Source: Anaerolineae bacterium
Lineage (GTDB): Bacteria > Chloroflexota > Anaerolineae > Aggregatilineales > Phototrophicaceae
NCBI GenBank assembly: GCA_022825675.1
Contig: JAJDWK010000034.1
Coordinates: 1 to 45,373 of the forward strand
Direction of reading: 5' to 3'
Length of the DNA: 45,373 nt
Under the pieces are notes generated by a model. That model ran no database searches, was not told the origin of the DNA, and saw nothing but the letters and a program-made list of their open reading frames with translations. Below, one piece after another: positions 33,540 to 42,700 of the stretch (its first letter is position 1; each line of letters opens with the position of its first letter). Made by a program: the position numbers and the translations under genes.

Positions 33540-36500
33540 TCAATCGCCAGCTTCGTCAGCCCGCCTGACAAAATGATTGCCCTCCAGCTTCAAGCCGCGC
33601 GCTTCCAGCTCCTCGCGGCTGTGGAATTTGTCGGAATCGCTTGTCATATTAAACAGCCCCTGTTTGAAACTTACCCCCCAATGATTTTGTAACGGCGTTT
33701 CTCGAATCAAAACTGGCACGCGCCGATAAATCGCCTTGGTCAGCTCGGCATCGCGCTGGCTGCGGAAAGTCGCCATCGTGCCCGTGTTGGGGTTGAGCAG
33801 GGCGATATCCGCCGCCGACAGCTTGAAGCGCCGCCAGCCGTCTTCCAAATCCGCCACCTGCTGCGCGAAGAAGATGAACTCGCTCTCCAACGAGCGGATG
33901 CCCGCGCCCGTCATCGTCAGCAGCGCGAATTTCATGCGGCTATCCACATCAGCGAAGAGCTTCTGCCGATTCTCAAAATCATAAAAGCTGGCGAGCGATT
34001 GCGTTTGCATCAGATCTTGGAAGAAGAACTTGGTGGTATCGTCCGTGGCGATGCCCGAGGGGCAAATCATGCCCACCCGCCCGCGCTCGCCCAGCAGCCG
34101 CCGATCGGTTTCCGCAAATAGCGGGTACATATTGATTCGGCCTCTCCCAGTCAGTGGATAGTTGCCTGATGTGCGAACGAAGTGGCTAATGCAATCGGCG
34201 ATTCTTTTAGCCGCTGCAAATTCTTTATACAGAGCTGGATTGCTTTCTCGTAAGTCAGCAATTAGTCGCTTTCGGCGCGCGCCTGGCGCTTTGGCGATAT
34301 CGGGGTCGCGCTGGGCGAACCATTCTTTTTCTTTGATTTCGGTATGTTCCCAAGGTACATTGCCCAGCACAACATCAAAACCGCCATTCCAGCCCGCCGC
34401 TTCGTTGTCCGCCAGCTCCAGCGGCTTCGGCACTTCAAAGACATCGGGGAAGGCGATATGCCAATGGAAAAAGCCGTAACGGTCGCTGAGCGCTGCCACC
34501 TGCTGGCGCAGCCCTTGAAAATGCGCGGCTAAGGGATTTTCTTCCAGCCGGCGGAATAAGCGGTCGGTCAGGGGCATTTGCCCCCATCCCCCAGCCCCTT
34601 GCCTAGCCCCCTCCCTAAATCCCTCCCCCAAAATGAGGGAGGGACTTTCGTCGCTATCAGCGAGCTCGCCGGAGCTTAGCTCCCCTTCCCTCCTTGTGGG
34701 GGAAGGGGCTGGGGGATGGGGGACAGCTTTCGGATTTAGGGTGGGGGGGCTGGGGGCGCTTTTCTCCCAAACAAAGGCGGCGCACCAGGCATCCGCCAAC
34801 AGGCGGGCGCTGATGTGGGCTTCATCCTCGGCGAGCGCGGCGTAGAATCCTTCTTTATCGCGGATATGCGCCAGGCTGTCATCGGGCGCGTCCGCCAGCA
34901 GGTGCAGGCTCTCGCGCAGGTAGCTGTGATGGGTTTCCCGCGCTTCTTCAAAACTCAACTGCTGCACGCCCGCCGCCCGCTGTTTACGCTCCTGCCGATT
35001 CTGCTTGCGCAGCTCGCGCACGGTTTTCTTGTCATCCCCTTCAATCGGCTTAAAAGCATCATCGGGGATGCCCGCCGCCAGCAGCCGTGGCGTCGTGCCC
35101 AGCAGGCTGTTGCCCACTTGAATATGATGATCGAGAAAGCTGAGCGGCTTGCCGGGCTCCAGCGCTTCCAGCCATAAGCTGATTTTGCAAAGCTCGACCG
35201 CGTCCGCGTTGATGTCGACGCCATAGATGCAGCGGCTGATGACATCCCGCTTCGCCGCTTGCAGCGCCAGCAGCGCCGGCTCTTCTTCGCCCGTGCGCAG
35301 GCTGGCGAGCGCCTTCGCCATGCGGTTGGCGGCGGCGATGAGAAAATGCCCGCTGCCACAAGCGGGGTCACAGATTTTCAGCGCCAGTATCGCCTCTTCG
35401 CCCTGCTTCCGCGCTTCTCTCAGCGCGGGCTCCAACGCCGAATCGAGCAGCGCTTGTATCAGCGACGCCGGCGTATAATAGCTGCCTGTTGTTTTGCGCT
35501 CGTTGCCGCCCGCCGTCTCCAGCGTGAACTCGCGGCGCTCGATGTTGATCTCCGGGTGCAGCTCCAGCAGGCTCTCATAGACGCTGCCCAGCTCTTCCGG
35601 TCCCAAGTTTTTGTAATCGATATTGCGATAATTTCCCGCATCTTTGTCGTACATTTGGGAGAGCGCAACCATGGCGCGCAGCAGTTGGCGATTGCTGAGC
35701 TTGCAGCCGATGACAGCGGGCACGGCGCGGTCGCTGAACAAATACGACCCCAACGGCGCGATGCCCAAGCCCCCAAGAGCGATTGAGGGAAAATCTGGTG
35801 GCGGGCTTGCTGAAGGCGGCGAAAGTCCCTCCCTCATTTTGGGGGAGCCCTCCCCGCCCAGGAGGCGCATCACCAGCCGCAGCGCTTCAAAGAGGTCGTG
35901 ATGCTCGCTGCCTTTGAAGCCCGCCGCCATGGCGCGCAGGCGCTGCGTCGAATAATGCTGACGATAGAGTTCGCGGGCGCTTTCCGCCGCCGCCCGGTCC
36001 AGCAGCAGGCCGCGGTCTTCCGCCACAAACATAAACAGCAGCCGATACACGATGCGCAGCAACTGCCGATAATAGTCCTGCTTGGGCAGCGCGCCGCTTT
36101 GCAGCTTGTCCCGCAGCGCCGCGTTTGCCGGGTGGTCGAGGAAGCCGCCGCCCAGCGCGCTGATGGCGTCTTTGACGCCGTCCCGCAGCAGCTCCAGGGC
36201 GCGGGTGCCGCGCTGCTCAGCTTCTTTCATCCAGTCTTCCAGGCGGCATTCGCTGGGGCGCTCGCCCGCCGCCTCCACGCGGGATTGATGGCAGAGCAGC
36301 CACAAAACGCGGAAATCGCTGTAGGCTTCGCCCTCCAGCATCGCTTCCAAATCAAATTCGACATAAGCCTGCCGCGTCAGCGTCAAATTGTCGCGCAGCA
36401 GCCGCAGCTTGCGCCCGTTGCTGACGAAACCCCAAAGATGCCGCTCGCTGCGGTTCAAGAAGATTTGCAGCAGGCTGTGCGGGCTGGATTGCGCCGCGCC

Positions 36501-36929
36501 CGCCACGCCTCTACTGCGCCGGTCCAAATCCACATGGTAGCCGACCAGATGAATCGGCACATGCAGCTGCCAGCTGTGGCTGATGGGGTAGGCGCGGTCC
36601 TCAATATGTATAGCGCCGCTCTCGGCTTGCAGCCTGCCATAGCCCAGCTCGCGGAAGAGCGGCAGCAGCCAGCGCTGACGGGTCGTGCCCGCGCCGATGG
36701 CGCTGGCGGGCGATTGCTCCCGCTCTTGGCGGAAGTGCTCCCAAGCGCTTTGCAGCGCCGTCCAACTGCGGCTGATGACTTCGTTGAGCCGCTCGCCGGG
36801 GCGGTGATAGCTGGCGGCGCTCATGCCAGCCAGCGTCCGGTCTTCGGCGCTGACCCGCGCCAGCAAATCCGCCGGCAGCAGGCTGCCTTCGCTGCGGATG
36901 GTGTTGAGCTGCTCAATCGCTTTTGGCAT
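33540..36929 (-). CDS. Eco57I/PglX-like DNA methyltransferase of the defence operon, probably truncated or decayed
   Basis: This 1129-residue protein is related to the large N6-adenine methyltransferases of DISARM (DrmMI), BREX (PglX) and type IIG systems. The N-terminal half includes SLLQIFLNRSERHLWGFVSNGRKLRLLRDNLTLTR and QAYVEFDLEAMLEGEAYSDFRVLWLLCHQSRVE, the AdoMet motif I is DPACGSGHF at 521-529 and the catalytic motif IV region is DVVLGNVPWE. There the canonical NPPW/NPPY reads N857-V-P-W860, a change at a catalytic-loop proline. Repeat-derived insertions lie at about 359-385 and 737-783. The protein ends at FVRRADEAGD; relatives, from memory, continue for some hundreds of residues (target-recognition part). 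It starts 2 bases after the SNF2 stop, so it is the last gene of the operon. It may be inactive. Confidence 0.8.
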   Translation of the reverse strand: MPKAIEQLNTIRSEGSLLPADLLARVSAEDRTLAGMSAASYHRPGERLNEVISRSWTALQSAWEHFRQEREQSPASAIGAGTTRQRWLLPLFRELGYGRLQAESGAIHIEDRAYPISHSWQLHVPIHLVGYHVDLDRRSRGVAGAAQSSPHSLLQIFLNRSERHLWGFVSNGRKLRLLRDNLTLTRQAYVEFDLEAMLEGEAYSDFRVLWLLCHQSRVEAAGERPSECRLEDWMKEAEQRGTRALELLRDGVKDAISALGGGFLDHPANAALRDKLQSGALPKQDYYRQLLRIVYRLLFMFVAEDRGLLLDRAAAESARELYRQHYSTQRLRAMAAGFKGSEHHDLFEALRLVMRLLGGEGSPKMREGLSPPSASPPPDFPSIALGGLGIAPLGSYLFSDRAVPAVIGCKLSNRQLLRAMVALSQMYDKDAGNYRNIDYKNLGPEELGSVYESLLELHPEINIERREFTLETAGGNERKTTGSYYTPASLIQALLDSALEPALREARKQGEEAILALKICDPACGSGHFLIAAANRMAKALASLRTGEEEPALLALQAAKRDVISRCIYGVDINADAVELCKISLWLEALEPGKPLSFLDHHIQVGNSLLGTTPRLLAAGIPDDAFKPIEGDDKKTVRELRKQNRQERKQRAAGVQQLSFEEARETHHSYLRESLHLLADAPDDSLAHIRDKEGFYAALAEDEAHISARLLADAWCAAFVWEKSAPSPPTLNPKAVPHPPAPSPTRREGELSSGELADSDESPSLILGEGFREGARQGAGGWGQMPLTDRLFRRLEENPLAAHFQGLRQQVAALSDRYGFFHWHIAFPDVFEVPKPLELADNEAAGWNGGFDVVLGNVPWEHTEIKEKEWFAQRDPDIAKAPGARRKRLIADLRESNPALYKEFAAAKRIADCISHFVRTSGNYPLTGRGRINMYPLFAETDRRLLGERGRVGMICPSGIATDDTTKFFFQDLMQTQSLASFYDFENRQKLFADVDSRMKFALLTMTGAGIRSLESEFIFFAQQVADLEDGWRRFKLSAADIALLNPNTGTMATFRSQRDAELTKAIYRRVPVLIRETPLQNHWGVSFKQGLFNMTSDSDKFHSREELEARGLKLEGNHFVRRADEAGD
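34581..34722. mobile_element. Miniature inverted-repeat element inserted in frame in the methyltransferase gene
   Basis: A 142-base element is bounded by perfect 20-bp inverted repeats at 34581-34600 and 34703-34722 (C-rich left end CCCCCATCCC..., right end its exact complement). On the coding strand it is read as PHPPAPSPTRREGE...SLILGEGFREGARQGAGGWGQ. No transposase is encoded. It lies in a loop between FVWEK and the PLTDRLFRRLEENP helix, where extra residues may be tolerated, and the reading frame stays open through it. Confidence 0.75.
35775..35855. repeat. Second, partial copy of the miniature element in the same gene
   Basis: The stretch holds CCCTCCCTCATTTTGGGGGAG, the internal block also found inside the 34581 element (written there CTCCCCCAAAATGAGGGAGGG). 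It is read in frame as GEGSPKMREGLSPPSASPPPDFPSIALGG, a low-complexity insertion within an otherwise regular helical region. The terminal repeats are not complete here. Confidence 0.55.
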
Positions 36930-36931
36930 GG

Positions 36932-39754
36932 CTACTGGCTCCCCGGCACGGGCAGATAGACATAGATGCCGATGACATCGGGCGGCAGTTGCGGCTCGAT
37001 GCGCTGCTGCCGCCCGCGCATATCGGCGGCTTTGCGCACGCGCTGATGCGCCGCCAGCAGCGCCTCGCCATGCTGGCGCGCCCGCGCTTCCAGCTGTGGC
37101 AGAATGTGCTCAGCATACTTTTCTACCACTTCTCGCAGGAAGTCGCTGGCTTGCTGCGGCGGGATGTTGGCGGCGGGCATCGCCGCCAGCAAGGCTTCGG
37201 CGGCTTCAGCATCCAGCCAGCGCGCATTTTCCGGCGCGCCTTCAAATGCCAGCGTCAGGCTGTCTTCCGCCAGCAGCGGCTTCTCGCCCGCCTTGCCGCT
37301 GGTGATGAGATGATAGCGCAAGCGCAGCAGCAGCAGCGTCGTGCGCGTTTGTACCGCCCGCGTGCGGATGGCGCCGGCGCGGCTGGGGCGGGAGCTGTCC
37401 GCGTCCGCCGCCACTTCATCCAGCGCGCTGTTCATCACATAATTTGCCAGGCTCTCCACAATTGGGTGCGTGCGCGTCAGCTCAATGGCGTCCGCTGGCA
37501 GCGGCGGCGCAAAGCCCGCTTGGAATGCCGTCCGCGGCAGGGCATCCCGCAGGGCGCGCGGGCACTCGCTGAAATCGAAATGCGCTGCGCCATTCTCCAC
37601 GACAGTGCCGCCGTGCAGGCGCGCCGCGTCCCGCATAAAATCAGCCACTTCCGCGATATTGCCAACCGCCTGCCGCGCCGCCGCCAGCTCCGCCGCCACC
37701 GCCTCCACATGCAGCGCCCGCTGGGCGAACATCGTGCGCGAGCGCTTCTCCCGCTCTTTCACCGCTTCCCAACGCAGGTCCAGGTCGAGCAGTTTTGAGG
37801 TATTTTGCTGCCGGAAGCCGGGCAGGGTCAGCTGCTCTTCCCGCAGCAGCAAGCCTTCAAATATCGCTTCGATGACATCTTCGCTGCTGCCGGGCACTGA
37901 TACCGAAATGCCCAGCGAGCTGCGAATCGCCTGATGCTTGCGCAGCAGCACATCCAGCACAATGCCATCAATCTGGGTATCCGCGCCATAATAAGTAAGC
38001 ACTTTGACGCGCCGCCGCCGCTGCCCATAGCGGTCGACGCGCCCTTCCCGCTGTTCGTGGCGGGTGGGGTTCCAGGACAAATCGTAATGCACTACCGCGT
38101 CAAAATCCTCCTGCAGGTTGATGCCCTCGCTGAGGCAGTCAGTGCAGATGAGGATGCGCCGCGCCGCTTCCCCCAGCTGCTCCACGCGCAGCTCGCGCTC
38201 GGCGGGCGGCAGCGCGCCGGTAACGCCGCTGATTTCGACATTCTTTAGCCGCTCGCGCAATTCACTCACCAGATAGTCCACAGTCGGGATGAAGCGGCAG
38301 AATACAATCGGGCTATAACCATCCCGCAGCAAATTCTTGAGTATCGCCTGCAAGCCCGTCAGTTTGCGGTCGTCGCCGCCTTGCAGCGCTTCCGCCTGGC
38401 GCGCCATATCTTGCAAGCGGCGGCGCTGTCTTTTGTCTTCGCTCTCGTCCTGCCAGATATCGCCCGCCGGCACCGTGTCCGCGGTTTCGGCGGCGCTGTC
38501 GGTCATCTCGTCCAGCACGCCGCGCCGCCCGCGGGCATCAAGCAGCTCCAGGTTCTCTTCCTCCAGTTTGCCGGCGCGGTTGCGCAGGGTGGCGGCGGCT
38601 GCCGCCGGGCTGGATGCCACCGAGCGCAGCAGCGCCAATGCCGACCACCAGCGCACCCGCTGCCGATAGTGCCGCTCGCCCGGCTGGCTGACAATCTCGC
38701 GGGCATAGTTCAAAATGCGGTCGAAGAGCCGCTTGTAGCTTTCGGACAGGGTGTAGGCGGTTTCAGCCGCTTCCCGCTGGGGGAAGGGCGTGTCTTCCAT
38801 CAGATAATGCTGGATATCCGCGCGCCGCCGCTGCACAAAATAACGCGCCACTTCGCGCCGATGCTTTTCGTTCTCCGCCCCTCTCAAGTCGTCTGGCAAA
38901 GCCGCCAGGCGCGGCTGCAGCAGCGCCAGCAGTGCGCGGAAGGCTGCTTCTTTGCCGCTGTGCGGCGTCGCCGTCACCAGCAGCAGATGCCGCTCGGCAT
39001 TTTGCGCCAGCGCCTTCGCCAGCTCGTAGCGCTGCTGCCGCCCGCCGCGATGCGCATTGGCATGCGCCACGCTATGCGCCTCATCAACGATGATGCACTC
39101 CGGCGCCGTGCGCAGGAATTCGTCCCGCCGCCGCTCCGACTTGATGAAATCGGTGGATACCACCGTGAAATCGTAATGGTCAAAGATGCTTTCGCCAGCG
39201 CGCAAGCGCCGCTCCAGCCGATTGGCGCTGCTGGAAAGCACCAACTCGGCATCAATGTGAAATTTCTCGCGCATTTCCCGCTGCCATTGCTGGGCGAGCT
39301 GTGGCGGGCAGAGCACCGCCAGGCGGCTAATCTCGCCGCGGTCCAGCAGCTCGCGGGCAATCAGCAAGGCTTCGACAGTTTTGCCGATGCCAACATCATC
39401 GGCTATCAGCAGCCGCACCGGGTCCAACTTCAGCGCCATCAGCAAAGGCACCAACTGATAAGGGCGCGGCGCTACATTGATCCTGGCGAAGGAGCGGAAC
39501 GGTCCCGCGCTGGCGCGGAAGCCGAGGCGCACCGCCGCCCGCAGCAGCCGCGCCGAGCGATAGTCGCCCAGCCGCGCCGGGTCGGGCAAGGCAAATTTCG
39601 CTGGTTCCGCCGCTTCCAGGCTGGTCAGCAGCGCGGCAACTTCATCGTCCGCGCCGCCCAGGGGGCGCAGATGCAGCAAGTCCGCATCCGAACCCGGCAG
39701 GACGACCCACTCACGCTCCCGCGCCCGCACCAGCGAGCCGACCGAATACTTCAT
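36932..39754 (-). CDS. SNF2-type helicase, DrmD-like (defence operon)
   Basis: The 940-residue protein is a superfamily 2 SNF2/RapA-type ATPase. Motif I is ADDVGIGKT at 118-126, motif II DEAH at 224-227, motif III LLLVTATPHSG near 257-267, then the C-terminal RecA fold with PIVFCRFIPTVDYLV near 482, RILICTDCLSEGINLQ near 533 and motif VI QREGRVDRYGQ at 568-578. Two long helical linkers and a C-terminal helical tail (about 640-940) follow. The overall plan, DVGIGKT and DCLSEGINLQ match DISARM DrmD helicases and relatives. It overlaps the upstream helicase gene by four bases (ATGA), so the two are translationally coupled, and ends 2 bases before the methyltransferase start. Confidence 0.87.
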   Translation of the reverse strand: MKYSVGSLVRAREREWVVLPGSDADLLHLRPLGGADDEVAALLTSLEAAEPAKFALPDPARLGDYRSARLLRAAVRLGFRASAGPFRSFARINVAPRPYQLVPLLMALKLDPVRLLIADDVGIGKTVEALLIARELLDRGEISRLAVLCPPQLAQQWQREMREKFHIDAELVLSSSANRLERRLRAGESIFDHYDFTVVSTDFIKSERRRDEFLRTAPECIIVDEAHSVAHANAHRGGRQQRYELAKALAQNAERHLLLVTATPHSGKEAAFRALLALLQPRLAALPDDLRGAENEKHRREVARYFVQRRRADIQHYLMEDTPFPQREAAETAYTLSESYKRLFDRILNYAREIVSQPGERHYRQRVRWWSALALLRSVASSPAAAAATLRNRAGKLEEENLELLDARGRRGVLDEMTDSAAETADTVPAGDIWQDESEDKRQRRRLQDMARQAEALQGGDDRKLTGLQAILKNLLRDGYSPIVFCRFIPTVDYLVSELRERLKNVEISGVTGALPPAERELRVEQLGEAARRILICTDCLSEGINLQEDFDAVVHYDLSWNPTRHEQREGRVDRYGQRRRRVKVLTYYGADTQIDGIVLDVLLRKHQAIRSSLGISVSVPGSSEDVIEAIFEGLLLREEQLTLPGFRQQNTSKLLDLDLRWEAVKEREKRSRTMFAQRALHVEAVAAELAAARQAVGNIAEVADFMRDAARLHGGTVVENGAAHFDFSECPRALRDALPRTAFQAGFAPPLPADAIELTRTHPIVESLANYVMNSALDEVAADADSSRPSRAGAIRTRAVQTRTTLLLLRLRYHLITSGKAGEKPLLAEDSLTLAFEGAPENARWLDAEAAEALLAAMPAANIPPQQASDFLREVVEKYAEHILPQLEARARQHGEALLAAHQRVRKAADMRGRQQRIEPQLPPDVIGIYVYLPVPGSQ

Positions 39755-42700
39755 TGCTCACCCCCGAATAGGTAGCTGTGTTCCTGGAAGAGGCGGTCCC
39801 AATCATTGAGCAAGCCGAAGCGCAGCACCGTATATCCCAAATCGCGCAGGCATTCCGTCTGCTCCCGGTCGCGCGCTTGCCGTTCCGGGAACAGATGATG
39901 ATAGCCATCGACATAAATCACGGCGTACTGCCCGTCAGAGTTGTAGATAAAGTCGGGAATGGTTTCGCACTCGCTGACGCGCTTTTGGGCGGCATCGGGC
40001 AGGCGATAGCCCCTCTCGGCGACTAGCCGCAGCCATTGTTTCTCATAGTCCGATCCACATTGGCTCAGCATGGTTTCCAGGTGCTCTTCGCGGCTGCCTG
40101 GAGCCGGGCTGGGCTTGACATCCGCCGCCGCCAGCTGCAGCAGCGCCTCACGGATGCTCTTGCGATCGAGGCGGTCATGGTCACGCTGATTGCCATAGCT
40201 CAGCAGGCAGTCATAACAGGCGGCTTCGCAGTCTTCGCTGGCATTGTCCGCCTTGCCGCGGTCGCTGCCATCGGCGTCAAAATGGCAGATATCCAGCGCC
40301 GCCCGCGCCACCTGCGCCAGCGCCGCCGCATCCTCCGCCAGGTGTTTGAGCACGCCCGCGCCGCCTTCCGCCGCTTCATAGAATAGCAGCAGCTTCGGCT
40401 CGTCGCTGTCGGGCAAGGCTTCCGCCGCCAGCTCATTGTCTTCGAGCTGATACTCGCTTTCGATAGCCCGTTTGAGCGCGGCTTGCAGCGATACCAACTG
40501 CTCGGGGCTGGCGGCGAACTTGGGCTGCAGCAGCAGGCAGTTGCGATTGTCCTGCACGAAGGGTATCACCCGCTGCATCAGCCGCGCCCGCGGGTCCTGC
40601 GCATCGGCGGCATCGCTGTCCCGCCGCTGCCAGCGCCCCCGTTCCATATCCAGCAAGAAGCCGCGCTGACCCTTGTTCTGACGCCGCCGCCAGCCCAAAT
40701 TGACGCGCCAAAGCGTCGCTGTCGGCGCATAAATCAACTGGGCGATTTCGCTGCCATTGAGCGTAACTTGCGCGCTGCGCGCCGCCGCCTGCTCCCCATT
40801 TTGGCGGAAGCGCAGCCCGGTTATCAGCTCAAAGCCGGAGCGCATGCGCTCTTCTTCATCCGCGCTGATGCGGTCGCGCCGCCGCGTCTTCACATTCTGC
40901 ATGCGCAGCAGCGAGCTCATCGCTGCCGGCAGCGGCGCTTTACAGCGCTGGCAAAGGTCATATTCCGCTTTTGTAGACAGCGGGTGCATATAGCCGCAGG
41001 CAGCGCAGCGCTTCATGCCCGTCAGCAGGCTGTCTTCTCCCTCCGTGACTGGCAGCATCACTTCATCAATCGTATAGCGCGAGCCTTCGTGATAGATAAA
41101 TGCCCGCGGACCAAACTCCGATATCGCCAGGAAACGCGGGCGCGAGAGGTAATTATCCGCCTGTTTGTGGCGGCGCCCCGGGATATAGGCGGAAAGCGGC
41201 AAACGCGGGAAGCTGTAGCCGGGCAGGAAGCCCTCGGTGGCGAAATAGCGATAGGAATAGAAGTCCGACTGTACGAGGTTGCTGATATCCGTCAGCAGGT
41301 TGATTTGCGCCATCGCTTCGCGGATGCGCCGCTCGGCTTGTTTTTTGTCGGCAGGGCTGCGCGAATGGTCTAGCTGGATTTTCTGCTGGCGCTGCAATTG
41401 CTCCCGCGCCGAGAGATACAAGCCGCGCCAGCGGTCACAAGCGCGGTCGAATGCCAGCGCCACTTGCGGCAAAGTGCTGTCCAGCAGCGCGTCGACATCG
41501 TCTAAGTCCTTGATGATGGTACTTAGTATATCGGCGGCGCGCTGGCGCGCCTGCTGCCGCTTGGTGGCGCTGTTGATTTGCTCGCGCACATGCGCTTGCA
41601 GCGCCAGTGATGGCGGGTCACCGCTCATATCCAGCACATCTGTCAAGGATTTTCCCAGCTCAAGCCCGGTTTCCGCCAGCCAAATCGCGTGGATATGCGC
41701 CCGCAGCAAATCGCGATTTGTCAAGTCGATGCGCGGCGGCATCACCGCCCCCGATACCATCTGCGCCGGGCGCTTGAAATAAAATTGATCATGCGGGCTG
41801 CGGCTGGCGCAATAGGTGAATACCAGCGCCGGCTGCCCGCTGCGCCCCGCCCGCCCGCTGCGCTGGGCATAATTGGCGGGCGTCGGCGGTACATTGCGCA
41901 TATTCACCACATTCAACTGCGCGATATCCACGCCCAATTCCATCGTCGGCGAGCAATACAAAATCGGCAGCGCGCCACTGCGGAAATGCGCCTCGCGCTC
42001 TTCGCGCATCTCGTTGGCTACCTGCGCCGTGTGCTCCGCCGCCAGAAAGCCGCGCAAATCAGCCGCCTGCTGATAAAATGCGTGGAAAAAGGGGTTAACG
42101 CGCCGTCCAGCGCTGGGCGCGTTTGGCATGCGCAAGGGGTCGTGAAAAGCCTGCCCGTCCCCGGCGCGCCAGCGTAATGCGCCCGCGTTCAGCTGATAGC
42201 CCGGCACATCTTCAGCGCCGCGCGCGGGCATCACCTCTTCCACAATGCCAGCGATTTGCAGCGCCGACAGCAACTGGCGGATGAGCTGCCGTGTCGCTTC
42301 AGTGTCGAGCTCGCCGCCGTATTCGGGCACTATGCTGCGGCGGCGCAGGTACTGCCCAAAGCTCCCCCGCGCCGAAACAAATAGGAAGTTAGCGCCTCTT
42401 TCTTTTTTCCGCTGCGAGCGGGCGAGGGCGATGTGCGCCGGCTCCAATTTGTCTTCTTCGTCTTCGTCCAGCGCCCATGGCGTCTTGAGGTGCTGATGGT
42501 TGCGCGTTACCAGCTTCTCGTGAAAAGCGCTGTCGAGATAACGCACTTTTATCGCCAGCTCACGCCGCAGCAAATCCAGCAAAACCCGCGCGATATTCTC
42601 CCGCGTTGAGGGCGATGCCGCCGCCAGCGCCGGGTGGAATCCCGCCCAGATACTTTCTGCCGCGCAGACTTCCGCCAGGTCAACATAGTCGACGCGCAGC

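Noticed and set aside
34581..34722. Frameshift or sequencing error explaining the odd protein segment
   Set aside because: The segment is bounded by exact 20-bp inverted repeats and recurs at 45197, so it is a true insertion.
38381..39775. A 464-codon plus-strand frame opposite the SNF2 helicase, with similar long frames opposite the other defence genes
   Set aside because: The minus strand carries all helicase motifs in order; the opposite frame is rich in Arg/Ala/Gln/His and has no domain features.
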